Assembly: GCF_014673495.1 (NCBI RefSeq)
Contig: NZ_CP051006.1
Span: forward strand, 5,580,001-5,644,000
Length of the DNA stretch: 64,000 bases
Direction: 5' to 3'
DNA from: Streptomyces griseofuscus
GTDB taxonomy: Bacteria > Actinomycetota > Actinomycetes > Streptomycetales > Streptomycetaceae
In this document: in pieces, positions 51,881 through 61,131 of the stretch
How the letters are laid out: every line of letters begins with the position of its first letter
How positions within the stretch are numbered: position 1 is the stretch's first letter
The notes under the pieces: generated by a model
Seen by the model: the letters and a program-made list of their open reading frames with translations, nothing else
What the model was told of the DNA's origin: nothing
Databases searched by the model: none
Program-made: the position numbers and the translations under genes

Positions 51881-52903
51881 TCACGTAAGACAGTGCGCCA
51901 GCGCTTCCCCCCGCACCCACCGCCCCACCTCCGCCGCCGCGATCCGCGCCCCCTTCTCCGCCACCGCCCGACTCGCCCCGCCGACGTGCGGCGTCAGCAC
52001 CACCCGCGCCCCGACCGTCCGCAACCGCGAGTCCGCCGGCAGCGGCTCGTCGGCGTACGTGTCCAGCGCCGCCACCGCGAGCCGCCCGTCCTCCAGCGCG
52101 TCGCACAGCGCCCCCTCGTCCAGCAGCGCCCCCCGCGCCGCGTTCACCACCACCGCCCCCGGCGGCAGCAGCGCCAGCTCCCGCGCCCCGATCAGCCCCC
52201 GCGTCTCCTCGGTGACCCGGGCATGCAGGCTGATCACCCGCGAGCGCCGCAGCAGCTCGTCCAGCGAGGCCATCCGCAGCCCGTACATCTCCCCGCGCGC
52301 GTACGGGTCGTACACCATCACCCGCGCCCCGAGCGCGCCCAGCACCCGCGCCACCCGGCTGCCGACCGCGCCGTACCCGATGAGTCCGACGGGCAGGTCC
52401 TCCACCTCGAGGCCGCTGTGCTCGTACGTGTAGTACCGGGAGCCCGCCCAACTCCCTTGCGCGGTCAGGCGGTCATGGGCCTGCGGGATGCGCCGCAGGG
52501 CGGCGAGCAGCAGTCCGACGGTGAACTCGGCGGCCGCCGCGGCCTTGCGGCCGGGGGCGCAGCACACCCGGACCCCGTGGGCGCGGGCCGCGTCGAGATT
52601 GACGTTCACCGGGCGGGCCCGGCAGACCGCGACCAGCCGTAACTCGGGGCGGGCGGCGAGGACCCGTCCGGTGACCGGCGCCATCTGGGTGACGAGGACG
52701 TCCGCCCCGGCGAGGGCCGCGATCAGCTCGTCCTCCGCGTCACTGGCCTCCTCCACCTCGGCGACGGTGCCGAACGGTTTCTGCGGCCAGTCGAGTGTCA
52801 ACTCCCGCACATCGCAGTGGGCTTGTCTGGCCAGCGCGGCCGTGATCAGCGAGGGGAGCACGAAGCGGTCGCCGGCGGCCAGTACCCGCACACTGGAGGT
52901 CAT
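51881..52903 (-). CDS. D-isomer-specific 2-hydroxyacid dehydrogenase
   Basis: 340 residues. The NAD-binding fold VGLIGYGAVGSRVARVL, the catalytic Arg in VVNAARGALLDE, Glu in DTYADEPLP and His in LTPHVGGAS are all present. Members oxidise or reduce 2-hydroxyacids such as phosphoglycerate, glycerate or erythronate; the substrate cannot be told. The N-terminal catalytic domain is less conserved. ATG 52903 is chosen over GTG 52906. Convergent with the DsbA-like gene. Confidence 0.88.
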   Translation of the reverse strand: MTSSVRVLAAGDRFVLPSLITAALARQAHCDVRELTLDWPQKPFGTVAEVEEASDAEDELIAALAGADVLVTQMAPVTGRVLAARPELRLVAVCRARPVNVNLDAARAHGVRVCCAPGRKAAAAAEFTVGLLLAALRRIPQAHDRLTAQGSWAGSRYYTYEHSGLEVEDLPVGLIGYGAVGSRVARVLGALGARVMVYDPYARGEMYGLRMASLDELLRRSRVISLHARVTEETRGLIGARELALLPPGAVVVNAARGALLDEGALCDALEDGRLAVAALDTYADEPLPADSRLRTVGARVVLTPHVGGASRAVAEKGARIAAAEVGRWVRGEALAHCLT

Positions 52904-53001
52904 CACAGGAACACAGGTTGTAATGATCGCCCGAGGGGCGTCAATCCCTGGTGTGTGGGGAAAGCGGGGAAACTCCGAACGCGCCCGGCGGGGACGGCGA
53001 A

Positions 53002-53036
53002 AGGCCCTCCGTGAGTCACGTCCTCACGGAGGGCCT
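53002..53036 (-). terminator. Terminator downstream of sodF
   Basis: AGGCCCTCCGTGAG and CTCACGGAGGGCCT form a perfect 14-bp stem with a seven-base loop, 84 bases after the sodF stop on the minus strand. Confidence 0.85.
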
Positions 53037-53119
53037 CCCCTCATCCGCCTGCCGCCGTGAAGGGTGAGAAGACGATCACGAGGCAGGGCGCTTCAGCGGC
53101 GCGCGGGGCGCGCCGGGGC

Positions 53120-53767
53120 TCACGGAGCCAGCAACAGCGTGTTCGCGCGCGAGGCGGCGGCCTCGTAACGGCGGGCCACGTCCTGCCAGTTGACGACGGC
53201 CCACATGGCGTCGATGAAGTCGACCTTCTGGTTCTTGTACTGGAGGTAGAAGGCGTGCTCCCAGGCGTCGAAGACCAGGATCGGGGTGGCGCCCTGGCCG
53301 ACGTTGCCCTGGTGGTCGTAGACCTGCTCCACGATCAGCCGCCCGCTCAGCGGCTCGTACGCGAGGACGCCCCAGCCGGAGCCCTGCGTGGTGGCCGCGG
53401 CCTTGGTCAGCTGGGCCTTGAAGCCGGCGAAGGAGCCGAAGGACTCCTTGATCGCGTCGGCGAGCGCGCCCACGCCGTCGGTGGCCAGCGGCTCGCCGCC
53501 GCCGTCCTTCGGGCCGGTCATGTTCTGCCAGTAGATGCTGTGCAGGATGTGTCCGGAGAGGTGGAAGGCCAGGTTCTTCTCCAGGCCGTTGATCGAGCCC
53601 CAGGACTCCTTGTCGCGCGCCTCGGCCAGCTGCTCCAGCGTGTCGTTGGCGCCCTTCACATAGGCCGCGTGGTGCTTGTCGTGGTGCAGCTCGATGATCT
53701 CGGGGCTGATCACGGGGGCCAGCGCGGAGTAGTCGTAGGGCAGCTCGGGCAGCGTGTAGACGGGCAT
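53120..53767 (-). CDS. sodF: Iron superoxide dismutase
   Basis: 215 residues, cytoplasmic. Metal ligands of the Fe/Mn family are visible: His28 (ELHHDKHH), the HLSGHILH helix, and FDAWEHAFY near the C-terminus; GSGWG is the central signature. In Streptomyces this enzyme is made when nickel is scarce and sodN cannot be used. The promoter region contains an exact Nur box. ATG 53767 has GGAGGGG upstream; an in-frame extension of 21 codons would run into the operator and is rejected. Confidence 0.95.
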   Translation of the reverse strand: MPVYTLPELPYDYSALAPVISPEIIELHHDKHHAAYVKGANDTLEQLAEARDKESWGSINGLEKNLAFHLSGHILHSIYWQNMTGPKDGGGEPLATDGVGALADAIKESFGSFAGFKAQLTKAAATTQGSGWGVLAYEPLSGRLIVEQVYDHQGNVGQGATPILVFDAWEHAFYLQYKNQKVDFIDAMWAVVNWQDVARRYEAAASRANTLLLAP

Positions 53768-53790
53768 GGGTGATCCCCTCCGGAACCTTA

Positions 53791-53807
53791 TTGCAAACTC
53801 CTTGCAA
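53791..53807. promoter_or_regulatory. Nur box (nickel-responsive repressor operator)
   Basis: TTGCAA, five bases (ACTCC), TTGCAA: an exact match to the Streptomyces Nur consensus as I know it. It lies between 24 and 40 bases upstream of the sodF ATG, where nickel-bound Nur would block transcription. Confidence 0.88.
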
Positions 53808-53842
53808 CTACACGCTAGCAACAACTGCATCGGGGCGACAGG

Positions 53843-53868
53843 AAGGCTTGCCTTAGTGTCGATACGAT
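53843..53868 (+). promoter_or_regulatory. Palindrome and -10 box upstream of the HAD gene
   Basis: AAGGC-TT-GCCTT (53843-53854) covers the expected -35 region and TACGAT (53863-53868) ends six bases before the GTG start, again a leaderless layout. The palindrome is partly similar to actinobacterial iron boxes (right half AGGCT..CCTTA), but the left half fits poorly. Confidence 0.4.
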
Positions 53869-53874
53869 CGCGCG

Positions 53875-54645
53875 GTGATCACCTCCAGTGCCCGCACCAC
53901 GGTCTTCGACGTCGACGGCACGCTCTGCTTCGACGGCCGGACGATCGACGGCAGGATCCGTACCGCCATCGAGACCTGCGAGCGCGCCGGTCACCACCTG
54001 GTCTTCGCCTCCGCCCGGCCGGTCCGCGATCTGCTGCCGGTCCTCGGCGGGGCCTTCCCCACCGCCACGCTGATCGGCGGGAACGGCAGCCTGGTCTCCG
54101 TCGGCGGCGAGGTCCGGGCACGGGCCGCGTTCGGATCCTGCGAACTCGGCAAGCTGCTGATCGAGGCCGACCGCTTCCGCGCGGGCTACCTCGCCGACGG
54201 GCCCTGGGACTACGCCTACACCGGACCGGCCGGGCACCCGATCCTCGGCCGCGTCGACCAGGGCCGGCTCGCCCGCCGGGTCGACCTCGCGGGCCTGCCC
54301 GCCGTGGTGAAGTTCCTCGTGGTGGACGCGACCGACATGGCCGCGCTCGCCGAGGCGGGCCGCGTGCTCGGCATGACCGTCAACCACCATCTCGACGAGG
54401 CGATCATCGACTTCGCGCCCGGCACCACGAACAAGTGGGAGGCCCTGGCCTCGCTGGGCGTCGACCGCTACAACGCCTTCGGCAACGACATCAACGACCT
54501 CGACCTGCTGCGCCACGCCCACCACTCGGTCCGGGTCGGCGCCCACCCGGCCCTGGACGGCATCGCCCACCGCACCGTCGCCCCCGACCCGGAAGCGGTC
54601 GCCGCCGAGATCTCCCGGCTCGCCGCCCTGCCGCCCGCGGTCTGA
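53875..54645 (+). CDS. HAD-superfamily hydrolase (Cof type)
   Basis: 256 residues. Motif I is [14 protein letters not shown] with the nucleophile Asp; motif III Lys is in GTTNKWEAL, and motif IV is [11 protein letters not shown]. The long cap domain between residues 75 and 180 marks the type IIB Cof group, which dephosphorylates sugar phosphates, FMN or similar. Possible iron or metal regulation is suggested by the upstream palindrome and by the divergent position next to sodF. GTG start. Confidence 0.88.
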   Translation: MITSSARTTVFDVDGTLCFDGRTIDGRIRTAIETCERAGHHLVFASARPVRDLLPVLGGAFPTATLIGGNGSLVSVGGEVRARAAFGSCELGKLLIEADRFRAGYLADGPWDYAYTGPAGHPILGRVDQGRLARRVDLAGLPAVVKFLVVDATDMAALAEAGRVLGMTVNHHLDEAIIDFAPGTTNKWEALASLGVDRYNAFGNDINDLDLLRHAHHSVRVGAHPALDGIAHRTVAPDPEAVAAEISRLAALPPAV

Positions 54646-54669
54646 GCGCCGCACGGCCCCCGCACGGTG

Positions 54670-54709
54670 ACGGCCGGGCCCCCTGTGTCGCACAGGGGGG
54701 CCCGGCCGT
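54670..54709. terminator. Bidirectional terminator between the HAD and permease genes
   Basis: A GC-rich stem of 18 pairs with one bulge (left arm 54670-54687, right arm 54691-54709) around the loop TCG, between two convergent stops; ends in GTT on the plus strand. Confidence 0.85.
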
Positions 54710-54733
54710 TGATGTCTGTCGTGCGCGTGCGGG

Positions 54734-56116
54734 TCAGCGCTTGGCGCGCACCCGCTGCCAGGCGTACCCCGCCGCCGCGAGCACGAGCGTCATCGCGCCC
54801 GAGGAGTACAGCTGGACGCGGGTGTCGGGCTGCCGTGCCATCAGGACGAAGACCGCGGCCATGCCCGCGAGCGCCACCCAGGTGAGGTACGGGAACGCCC
54901 ACATCTTCACGACCAGCTTCTCCGGGGCCTCGCGTTCGATGCGGCGGCGCAGCAGCAGCTGGGAGACGGCGATGAAGATCCAGACGACCAGGATCACCGC
55001 GCCGATCATGTTCAGCAGCCACGGGAAGACGTCATTGGGCCGCCAGTAGCTCAGCAGCACGCAGACGAAGCCGACCAGGCAGGAGGTGGCCACGCCGATC
55101 CGGGGCACCCCGCCGGACACCTTCGCCAGCACCTTCGGGCCCTGACCGCGCTGGACCAGGGAGTAGGCGATGCGCGAGGAGCCGTAGATGTTGGCGTTCA
55201 TCGCGGACAGCAGGGCCACGAACACCACGATGTTCATGAGCTGGCCCGCGCCCGGGATGCCGAGGTGGTCCAGGGTCGCCACGTAGGGGCCGCGCGCCAC
55301 GACCTCCGGGTCGTTCCAGGGCACCAGGGCGACGACGACGGCCATGGAGCCGATGTAGAAGACCGCGATCCGCCACATCGCCGTCTTCACCGCGCGCGCC
55401 ACACCCCGCACCGGGTCCTCGGACTCCGCCGCCGCGATGGTGACCGTCTCCAGGCCGCCGTACGCGAAGACCGAGGCGAGCAGACCGATGACCAGGCCCT
55501 GGCCGCCGTGCGGCAGGAACTGGGTGAGATGGGCGGTGCCGGGGGAGTCCGTGCCGGGCAGCACGCCCGTGAGCGCGAGCACGCCGAGCACCAGGAACAG
55601 CGAGATCGCGCCGACCTTGAGCGCGGCGAACCAGAACTCGAACTCGCCGAAGTTCTTCACGGCGGCCAGGTTCGTGCCCAGGAAGACCACCATGAACAGG
55701 GCGACCCACAGCCACTGCGGGCTGCCGGGCACCCAGCCCTGCGCGATCTTCGCCGCGCCGATGCCCTCCAGGCCGACCGCGGTGCACAGCAGCACCCAGA
55801 ACGCCCACCCGGCGGCGAACCCGGCCCAGGGCCCGATCGCCCGCTCGGCGTGCGCGGAGAAGGAACCGGAGGACGGGTACGCCGCCGACATCTCGCCGAG
55901 CATCCGCATGACCAGCATCACCAGCAGCCCGGACAGGGCGTAGGCGATCACGATGGACGGTCCGGCGGCGGCGATGCCCGCGCCCGACCCGACGAAGAGC
56001 CCCGCGCCGATCACACCGCCGAGGGCGATCATCGACAGATGGCGCTGCTTGAGACCATGGGAGAGGGCGGGGTTCTCCGCCAGGCGTGGTGTGTCCGAGC
56101 GGGTGGGGCTGGGCAT
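54734..56116 (-). CDS. APC-family amino acid permease
   Basis: 460 residues with 12 membrane helices. HLSMIALGGVIGAGLFVGSG is the first-helix signature of the amino-acid transporter (AAT) subfamily, which includes GABA, proline and aromatic amino-acid permeases; REAPEKLVVKMWAFPYLTW lies before helix 11. It works as a proton symporter at the cell membrane; the amino acid is not deducible. ATG 56116 has GGGAGAG upstream. A second gene of the same subfamily is cut off at the end of the window. Confidence 0.9.
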   Translation of the reverse strand: MPSPTRSDTPRLAENPALSHGLKQRHLSMIALGGVIGAGLFVGSGAGIAAAGPSIVIAYALSGLLVMLVMRMLGEMSAAYPSSGSFSAHAERAIGPWAGFAAGWAFWVLLCTAVGLEGIGAAKIAQGWVPGSPQWLWVALFMVVFLGTNLAAVKNFGEFEFWFAALKVGAISLFLVLGVLALTGVLPGTDSPGTAHLTQFLPHGGQGLVIGLLASVFAYGGLETVTIAAAESEDPVRGVARAVKTAMWRIAVFYIGSMAVVVALVPWNDPEVVARGPYVATLDHLGIPGAGQLMNIVVFVALLSAMNANIYGSSRIAYSLVQRGQGPKVLAKVSGGVPRIGVATSCLVGFVCVLLSYWRPNDVFPWLLNMIGAVILVVWIFIAVSQLLLRRRIEREAPEKLVVKMWAFPYLTWVALAGMAAVFVLMARQPDTRVQLYSSGAMTLVLAAAGYAWQRVRAKR

Positions 56117-56133
56117 GGGCGCGGCTCTCCCGA

Positions 56134-56162
56134 TGCAATAGGCGGGCGTGCAATAGGCGGGC
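56134..56162. repeat. Tandem 15-bp repeat upstream of the permease gene
   Basis: TGCAATAGGCGGGC occurs twice with 15-bp period (56134-56147, 56149-56162), about 20-45 bases before the permease ATG, in the promoter or 5' leader. Might be a direct-repeat operator. Confidence 0.6.
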
Positions 56163-56177
56163 AAAAACTAACCCAGT

Positions 56178-56215
56178 CTGGGCGGCCCGTCCGCTCACAC
56201 GGAGAGACCGCCCAG
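56178..56215 (-). terminator. Terminator of the sulfonate operon
   Basis: CTGGGCGG and CCGCCCAG pair over a loop that contains a further TCCG/CGGA stem, 37 bases after the TauD-like stop on the minus strand. Confidence 0.6.
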
Positions 56216-56252
56216 TATCCGGACACCCGCCATTCGGAGAGTGAGACTCCGG

Positions 56253-57167
56253 TTACACCGCCGCGGGCTCTGGCGCCGGGGTGTGTACGGGTGTGTAGTG
56301 CGCGGCGTCGCCCTCGATGGAGTAGCTCTCCTTGCCCTCGACGCCGACCGGGACATCACCGGCGACGGTCACCCGGTGCAGCCGGCGCGGCAGGTCGTCG
56401 TAGTTGTCGATGGCGTAGTGCTGGGTGATCCGGTTGTCGAACAGGACCAGTTCCCGCTCCGCCCAGCGGTGCCGCAGGATGTTCTCGGGCCGGGTCACGT
56501 ACGACTGGAGCAGGTCGAGGATCTTGCGGGACTCGCCGACCGACAGGCCCACGATCCGCTGCGCGAACCCGCCGACGAACAGCCCGCGCTCCCCGGTCAG
56601 CGGATGGACGCGCACCACCGGATGGGCGGTGCGGAAGGTGATCGAGGTGAACTGGGCGCGGTGGGCTGCCTGCTCCGCGTCGATCTCCTCGTCCGGTACG
56701 GCGTAGTCGTAGTCGTTGGTGTGCTCGGCCCACAGCGTGTCGGCGAAGCGGCGCAGCGGCTCGGGCAGATCGCGGTAGGCGGCGGCCGCGTTCGCGATCA
56801 GCGTCTCGCCGCCGTACGGCGGGACCGTGATCGAGCGCAGGGTGCTGGCCTGGGGCGGGTTGAGGACGAAGGTGACGTCCGTGTGCCAGTGGTTGGCGCG
56901 GCCCCGCTCGCTGTCCACGGGCAGCACGTTCGGGGCGCCCTCCACGGCGCCGACCGTCGGATGGGCGGTGGTCAGCGCGCCGAAGTGCCGGGCGAACGCC
57001 TGCTGGCCGGTGTCGTCCAGGCCCTCGGCGGCGAAGACCAGCGCCTTGTGGACGTTCAGCGCCTCGCGGATGCCGGTCACCTCCGCCTCGGTGAGCGGCC
57101 GGGTGAGGTCGACGCCCGAGACACGGGCGCCGATGCGCGCGGTGACCTTGGTGATCTCCAGGGACAT
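56253..57167 (-). CDS. TauD/TfdA-family Fe(II)/2-oxoglutarate dioxygenase
   Basis: 304 residues. The iron triad is His95 and Asp97 (HWHTDVTF) plus His250 (RITQHYAID), and Arg265 in RRLHRV binds 2-oxoglutarate. These enzymes hydroxylate taurine, alkyl sulfates or related compounds, releasing sulfite or sulfate. Last gene of the ssu-like cluster; it uses the imported sulfur source without needing flavin. AAAGGAACT precedes the ATG. Which sulfur compound is used cannot be told. Confidence 0.9.
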   Translation of the reverse strand: MSLEITKVTARIGARVSGVDLTRPLTEAEVTGIREALNVHKALVFAAEGLDDTGQQAFARHFGALTTAHPTVGAVEGAPNVLPVDSERGRANHWHTDVTFVLNPPQASTLRSITVPPYGGETLIANAAAAYRDLPEPLRRFADTLWAEHTNDYDYAVPDEEIDAEQAAHRAQFTSITFRTAHPVVRVHPLTGERGLFVGGFAQRIVGLSVGESRKILDLLQSYVTRPENILRHRWAERELVLFDNRITQHYAIDNYDDLPRRLHRVTVAGDVPVGVEGKESYSIEGDAAHYTPVHTPAPEPAAV

Positions 57168-57192
57168 GGGAGTTCCTTTCCGGAAGGGGATG

Positions 57193-58530
57193 TCAGGCGA
57201 AGGCGGGGGACAGATGCTGGTTCGCGGGGCGCGGCAGGCCGTAGCGCTCGCGCAGGGTCCGCTTCGGGCCGTACTCCGTGCGGAACAGGCCCCGGGCGCG
57301 CAGGATCGGTACGACGTGGTCCACGAAGGCGTCCAGGCCCGAGGGCAGCACGGGCGGCATGATGTTGAAGCCGTCGGCCGCGCCCCGGGTGAACCAGGTC
57401 TCGATGCGGTCGGCGATCTGCTCGGGCGTCCCGGCGAAGGTCTGGTGCCCGCGCCCGCCGCCGAGCCGGCCGATCAGCTGCCGCACGGTGAGCCGCTCGC
57501 GCCGGGCCAGCTCCACCACCAGCGTGTACCGGCTCTTGGCACCCTCCACCGCGGACTCGGGCGGCAGCTCGGCGGGCAGCTGCCCGTCCAAATCGAGGTC
57601 GCCGGGCGCGAGTTGGAGCAGCCGCTCCAGGCGCCGCAGCCCGTGCTCGGGCACGATGTGGTCCTCCAGGACCTGCTCGGCCGCCCGCGCCTCGGCCTCC
57701 GTGGAGCCGAGCACGGGCACGATCCCGGGCAGCACCTTGAGATGTTCGGGATTCCGCCCGGCCCGCTCGGTGCGGTCCTTGAGGTCCGCGTAGAAGGACT
57801 GCGCGTCGGCGAGGGTCTGCTGCGCGGTGAACACCGCCTCCGCGTACCGTGCCGCGAACGCCTTGCCGTCCGCCGAGGAGCCCGCCTGCACCAGCAGCGG
57901 GTAACCCTGCGGGGAACGCGGCACGTTGAGGGCGCCCGCGACCCGGAAGTACGGCCCCTCGTGCCCGGCCGGATGGATCTTGCCGTCGTCGCCCCAGACG
58001 CCGGCCGCCTTGTCGGCGACGATCGTGTCGTCCTCCCAGCTGTCCCACAGCTTCAGCGCCACATCGAGGAACTCGGCGGCCCGCGCGTACCGTTCGGCGT
58101 GCGCGGGCTCCTGTTCCAGGCCGAAGTTGCGGGCCGCCTCCGCGCCCGCGGTGGTGACGATGTTCCAGCCCGCCCGGCCGCCGCTGACGATGTCCAGCGA
58201 GGCGAGTCTGCGGGCCAGGTTGTAGGGGGAGTTGTAGGAGGTGGACGCGGTGGCGATCAGGCCGATGTGCTCGGTGGCCGTCGCCAGCGCGGTCAGCAGG
58301 GTCAGCGGCTCCAGGGCACCGGCCGGACGCTGGCCGAGCTCGCCCCACAACTGGGGGCTGTCGGCGAGGAACAGGCTGTCGAAGGTGCCGCGTTCGGCGG
58401 TCCGGGCCAGCCGTGTGTAGTGCCGCGGATCGACATGCGCGTACGGATCGCTCTCCGGAAGCCGCCAGGACGCCTCGTGGTGCCCGGTGCTCATCAGGAA
58501 CGCGTTCAGGTGGAGTCGGCGGGTGGTCAT
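57193..58530 (-). CDS. NtaA/SnaA/DszA-type flavin-dependent monooxygenase
   Basis: 445 residues of the bacterial luciferase-like superfamily. AFLMSTGHHEASWRLPES at the start, ASTSYNSPYNLARRLASLD and GWNIVTT are characteristic for the NtaA/SnaA/DszA/SoxA branch, which uses FMNH2 from a separate reductase to cleave C-S bonds or hydroxylate chelators. Here it most likely desulfonates an alkyl or aryl sulfonate. No flavin reductase gene is in the cluster. Its ATG overlaps the ssuB stop (ATGA). Confidence 0.88.
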   Translation of the reverse strand: MTTRRLHLNAFLMSTGHHEASWRLPESDPYAHVDPRHYTRLARTAERGTFDSLFLADSPQLWGELGQRPAGALEPLTLLTALATATEHIGLIATASTSYNSPYNLARRLASLDIVSGGRAGWNIVTTAGAEAARNFGLEQEPAHAERYARAAEFLDVALKLWDSWEDDTIVADKAAGVWGDDGKIHPAGHEGPYFRVAGALNVPRSPQGYPLLVQAGSSADGKAFAARYAEAVFTAQQTLADAQSFYADLKDRTERAGRNPEHLKVLPGIVPVLGSTEAEARAAEQVLEDHIVPEHGLRRLERLLQLAPGDLDLDGQLPAELPPESAVEGAKSRYTLVVELARRERLTVRQLIGRLGGGRGHQTFAGTPEQIADRIETWFTRGAADGFNIMPPVLPSGLDAFVDHVVPILRARGLFRTEYGPKRTLRERYGLPRPANQHLSPAFA

Positions 58531-59267
58531 CGGTGGTCCTCCGTGACACCGAGGGCGCCCAGCAGCCGCTCCCGGTACTCGCCCAGGACCGGCTCCCGGT
58601 AGGAGCGCGGGTGGGGACGGTCGATGGTCAGATCGAGGCCGATACGGCCCCGCTCCAGGACGAGCACCCGGTCGGCGAGCACGATCGCCTCGTCCACGTC
58701 ATGGGTGACGAGCAGCACGGAGGGCCGATGGCGCTCCCACAGCTCGCGCAGCAGATGGTGCATACGGATCCGGGTCAGCGCGTCCAGCGCCCCGAACGGC
58801 TCGTCCGCCAGCAGGAGTTCGGGTTCACGCACCAGGGCGCGGGCCAGCGCGGCGCGCTGTGCCTCACCGCCGGACAGCTCGCCCGGCCAGGCCCGCTCCC
58901 GCCCTTCGAGGCCGACCTCCGCGAGGGCGGCCCGGCCGCGCCGCGCCGCGTCCTTCCCGTCCAGGCCCAGCAGCACGTTGTCCAGCACCCCGCGCCAGGG
59001 CAGCAGCCGGGAGTCCTGGAACACCACCGAGACCTGTCTCGGCGCCGCGACCTGCCCGGACCCGGCCACCCCGTGATCGAGCCCGGCGATGGCCCGCAGC
59101 AGGGTGGACTTCCCGGACCCCGAGTGCCCGAGCAGCGCCGTGAACTGTCCGGCGGGCAGTTCGAGATCGATGCCGTCGAGGATCGTACGTTCGCCGAACG
59201 ATCGGTGCAGAGAACGCAGTTGGACGGCGGTGGCGGGCCGGGTCAGCTGCTCAGTGTGCGGCGCCAT
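58527..59267 (-). CDS. ssuB: Sulfonate-type ABC transporter ATP-binding protein
   Basis: 246 residues. Walker A GHSGSGKS, the Q-loop VVFQDSRLLPW, the signature LSGGEAQR, Walker B LLLADEP and the H-loop LVTHDVDEA are complete. VFQDSRLLPW is typical of the SsuB/TauB/NrtD group. It energises the SsuC permease. ATG 59267 lies 25 bases inside the permease gene, a translational overlap. Confidence 0.9.
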   Translation of the reverse strand: MAPHTEQLTRPATAVQLRSLHRSFGERTILDGIDLELPAGQFTALLGHSGSGKSTLLRAIAGLDHGVAGSGQVAAPRQVSVVFQDSRLLPWRGVLDNVLLGLDGKDAARRGRAALAEVGLEGRERAWPGELSGGEAQRAALARALVREPELLLADEPFGALDALTRIRMHHLLRELWERHRPSVLLVTHDVDEAIVLADRVLVLERGRIGLDLTIDRPHPRSYREPVLGEYRERLLGALGVTEDHR

Positions 59268-60088
59268 GACAGCACCCTCCGTTCGATCAGACGGACCGCG
59301 CTGTCGGAGACCAGGCCGAAGACGCCGTAGATCAGCAGGCCGACGAGGATGGTGTCGGTACGGCCGTAGTTCTGCGCCTGGAACATCAGATAGCCGAGCC
59401 CGCTGGTGGCGTTGATCTGCTCCAGGACCACCAGGCCCAGCCAGGAGCCGGTCACCCCGAGCCGCAGCCCCACGAAGAACCCGGGCAGCGCCCCCGGGAT
59501 CACCACCTGCCGCACGAAGCCGAGCCTCGACAGGCCCTGGACCTCGGCCAGTTCGACATAGCGGCTGTCGATCCCGGCCAGCGCGGCATGCGTGTTCAGA
59601 TAGACCGGGACGTAGACGACGATCGCGATGATGGCGATCTTGAAGGTCTCCCCGATGCCCAGCCAGAGGATGAACAGCGGGATCAGGCCGAGGGTCGGGA
59701 TCGCCCGGTTGAGCTGCACCGTCCCGTCGATCAGCGCCTCCCCGGTGCGGCTGAGCCCGGACAGCAGCGCCAGCAGCACCCCGGCGACCAGCCCGATCGT
59801 GAAGCCGTACGCGGCCCGGCGCAGCGAGGTCAGCACATCGGTGGGCAGGGTGCCGTCGGTCCACAGACGACCGAGGGTGCGTAGCACCGTCCAGGGCGCG
59901 GGTATCGCGGCCGGGTCGAGCTGCCCGGCGGCCGAGGCGATCGCCCAGGCGGCCAGCACCAGCAGGGGACCGGCCAGCCGGGCGGCGGGCAGCCGGCGCC
60001 CGGGGGAGAGGCGGCGCCGCCGGCGGACCGGGGGCGGCTCCCCGGACGCGATGGCCGTCGGGGTCGGTGTGGTCGTCACGGCGGTCAT
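59243..60088 (-). CDS. ssuC: Sulfonate-type ABC transporter permease
   Basis: 281 residues with six membrane helices and the EAA-like loop VELAEVQGLSRLGF followed by VIPGALPGFFVGLRLGV, typical of SsuC/TauC. The N-terminal 35 residues are a Thr/Pro and Arg-rich cytoplasmic extension. The ATG overlaps the ssuA stop by four bases. Confidence 0.9.
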   Translation of the reverse strand: MTAVTTTPTPTAIASGEPPPVRRRRRLSPGRRLPAARLAGPLLVLAAWAIASAAGQLDPAAIPAPWTVLRTLGRLWTDGTLPTDVLTSLRRAAYGFTIGLVAGVLLALLSGLSRTGEALIDGTVQLNRAIPTLGLIPLFILWLGIGETFKIAIIAIVVYVPVYLNTHAALAGIDSRYVELAEVQGLSRLGFVRQVVIPGALPGFFVGLRLGVTGSWLGLVVLEQINATSGLGYLMFQAQNYGRTDTILVGLLIYGVFGLVSDSAVRLIERRVLSWRRTLSS

Positions 60089-61131
60089 TTCCGGTACTCC
60101 TCGGGCACGGCCCGGGCGGCGATCGCCTCGAAGCGGTGGTCGAACAGACCGGACACATCCGTCTTCTTCACGAAGCCGCCCTCGGCGAGCAGATCCGCGG
60201 TCTCCTGCTCCCATCTGATCGCCTCGTCCCAGCTCGGCGGGAACAGCGGCTTGTTGGCGAGCGCGGTGATGGACTGGGCCTGCGGGAGGGTCAGGTTCTG
60301 CGTCTTGACGTAGAACTCCTCGTTCCACCGGTCCGGATGCTCGTACTGCCACACCTGGCCCTGGGCCCACCGCGGGATGTACGCGGCGATCGCGGCGGCC
60401 TTGGCGGGATCGTTCAGCGCGGCCTGCGGCGCCCAGAGCAGATTGAGCAGGTCGACCACGTCGGTGGTGACGGTGCGGGCACCCTTCGCCGCGTACTGCT
60501 TGAGATAGGCGGGCGCCTGGCTGTTGGCGAGCGGGGCCACGTCCACCTGGCCGGACTGGAGGGCGGTCAGGAACTGGTTGCTGGTCAGCGGCACCAGCTC
60601 GGCGTCGTCGTACGCCAGACCCGCCTTCTTCAGGGCCCGCAGCAGGACCACGCCCTGCGCCTGCCCCTGCGAGAAGGCGAGCCGCTTGCCCTTGAAGTCG
60701 GCCACGGTGCGGATGTCACTGCCGGGCCGGGTCGCGAACAGGTAGTTCGGCCTGCGGGTCAGCTCGATCGCCACGATCTTCGCCGCGAGGCCCTGGAACT
60801 GCGCCTGGATCGGCGGGATGCCCGCGTTGTTGGCGACATCCAGCGACCTGGCGCGGAAGGCGTTGATGACATCGGGACCGGCGCCGATGTTCACCCAGTC
60901 GGACACGGTGAACGGCAGCGGCGGGAACTTCCCCAGTCTGAACTGGAGTTGCTCCACCCCTTGGTACGAGGTGATCTTCAGGCTGGTCCCGGCGGGGACC
61001 TTGGCCGCGAGGGGCCGGGTGGCGGCGGCGCCGCCGGTGTCGGCGGTGGCCACGCCCTTGGCGCAACCGTCGAGTCCGGCGACGGCGGCGGACGCGCCCA
61101 GCAATGAGGTGAGAAAGAGGCGACGGTGCAT
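60085..61131 (-). CDS. ssuA: Aliphatic sulfonate-binding lipoprotein
   Basis: 348 residues. The signal peptide ends LDGC, a lipobox, after a Tat-like or Sec-like RRLFLTSLLGAS. The mature domain (SDWVNIGAGPDVINAFRARSLDVANNAGIPP, ATRPGSDIRTVADFKGKRLAF) is of the SsuA/NrtA/TauA type. It captures sulfonates or sulfate esters for SsuBC. GGGAG precedes ATG 61131. The 213-base gap to the ROK gene probably contains a separate promoter; I find a possible 35-codon ORF there, without resemblance to known leaders. Confidence 0.9.
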   Translation of the reverse strand: MHRRLFLTSLLGASAAVAGLDGCAKGVATADTGGAAATRPLAAKVPAGTSLKITSYQGVEQLQFRLGKFPPLPFTVSDWVNIGAGPDVINAFRARSLDVANNAGIPPIQAQFQGLAAKIVAIELTRRPNYLFATRPGSDIRTVADFKGKRLAFSQGQAQGVVLLRALKKAGLAYDDAELVPLTSNQFLTALQSGQVDVAPLANSQAPAYLKQYAAKGARTVTTDVVDLLNLLWAPQAALNDPAKAAAIAAYIPRWAQGQVWQYEHPDRWNEEFYVKTQNLTLPQAQSITALANKPLFPPSWDEAIRWEQETADLLAEGGFVKKTDVSGLFDHRFEAIAARAVPEEYRK

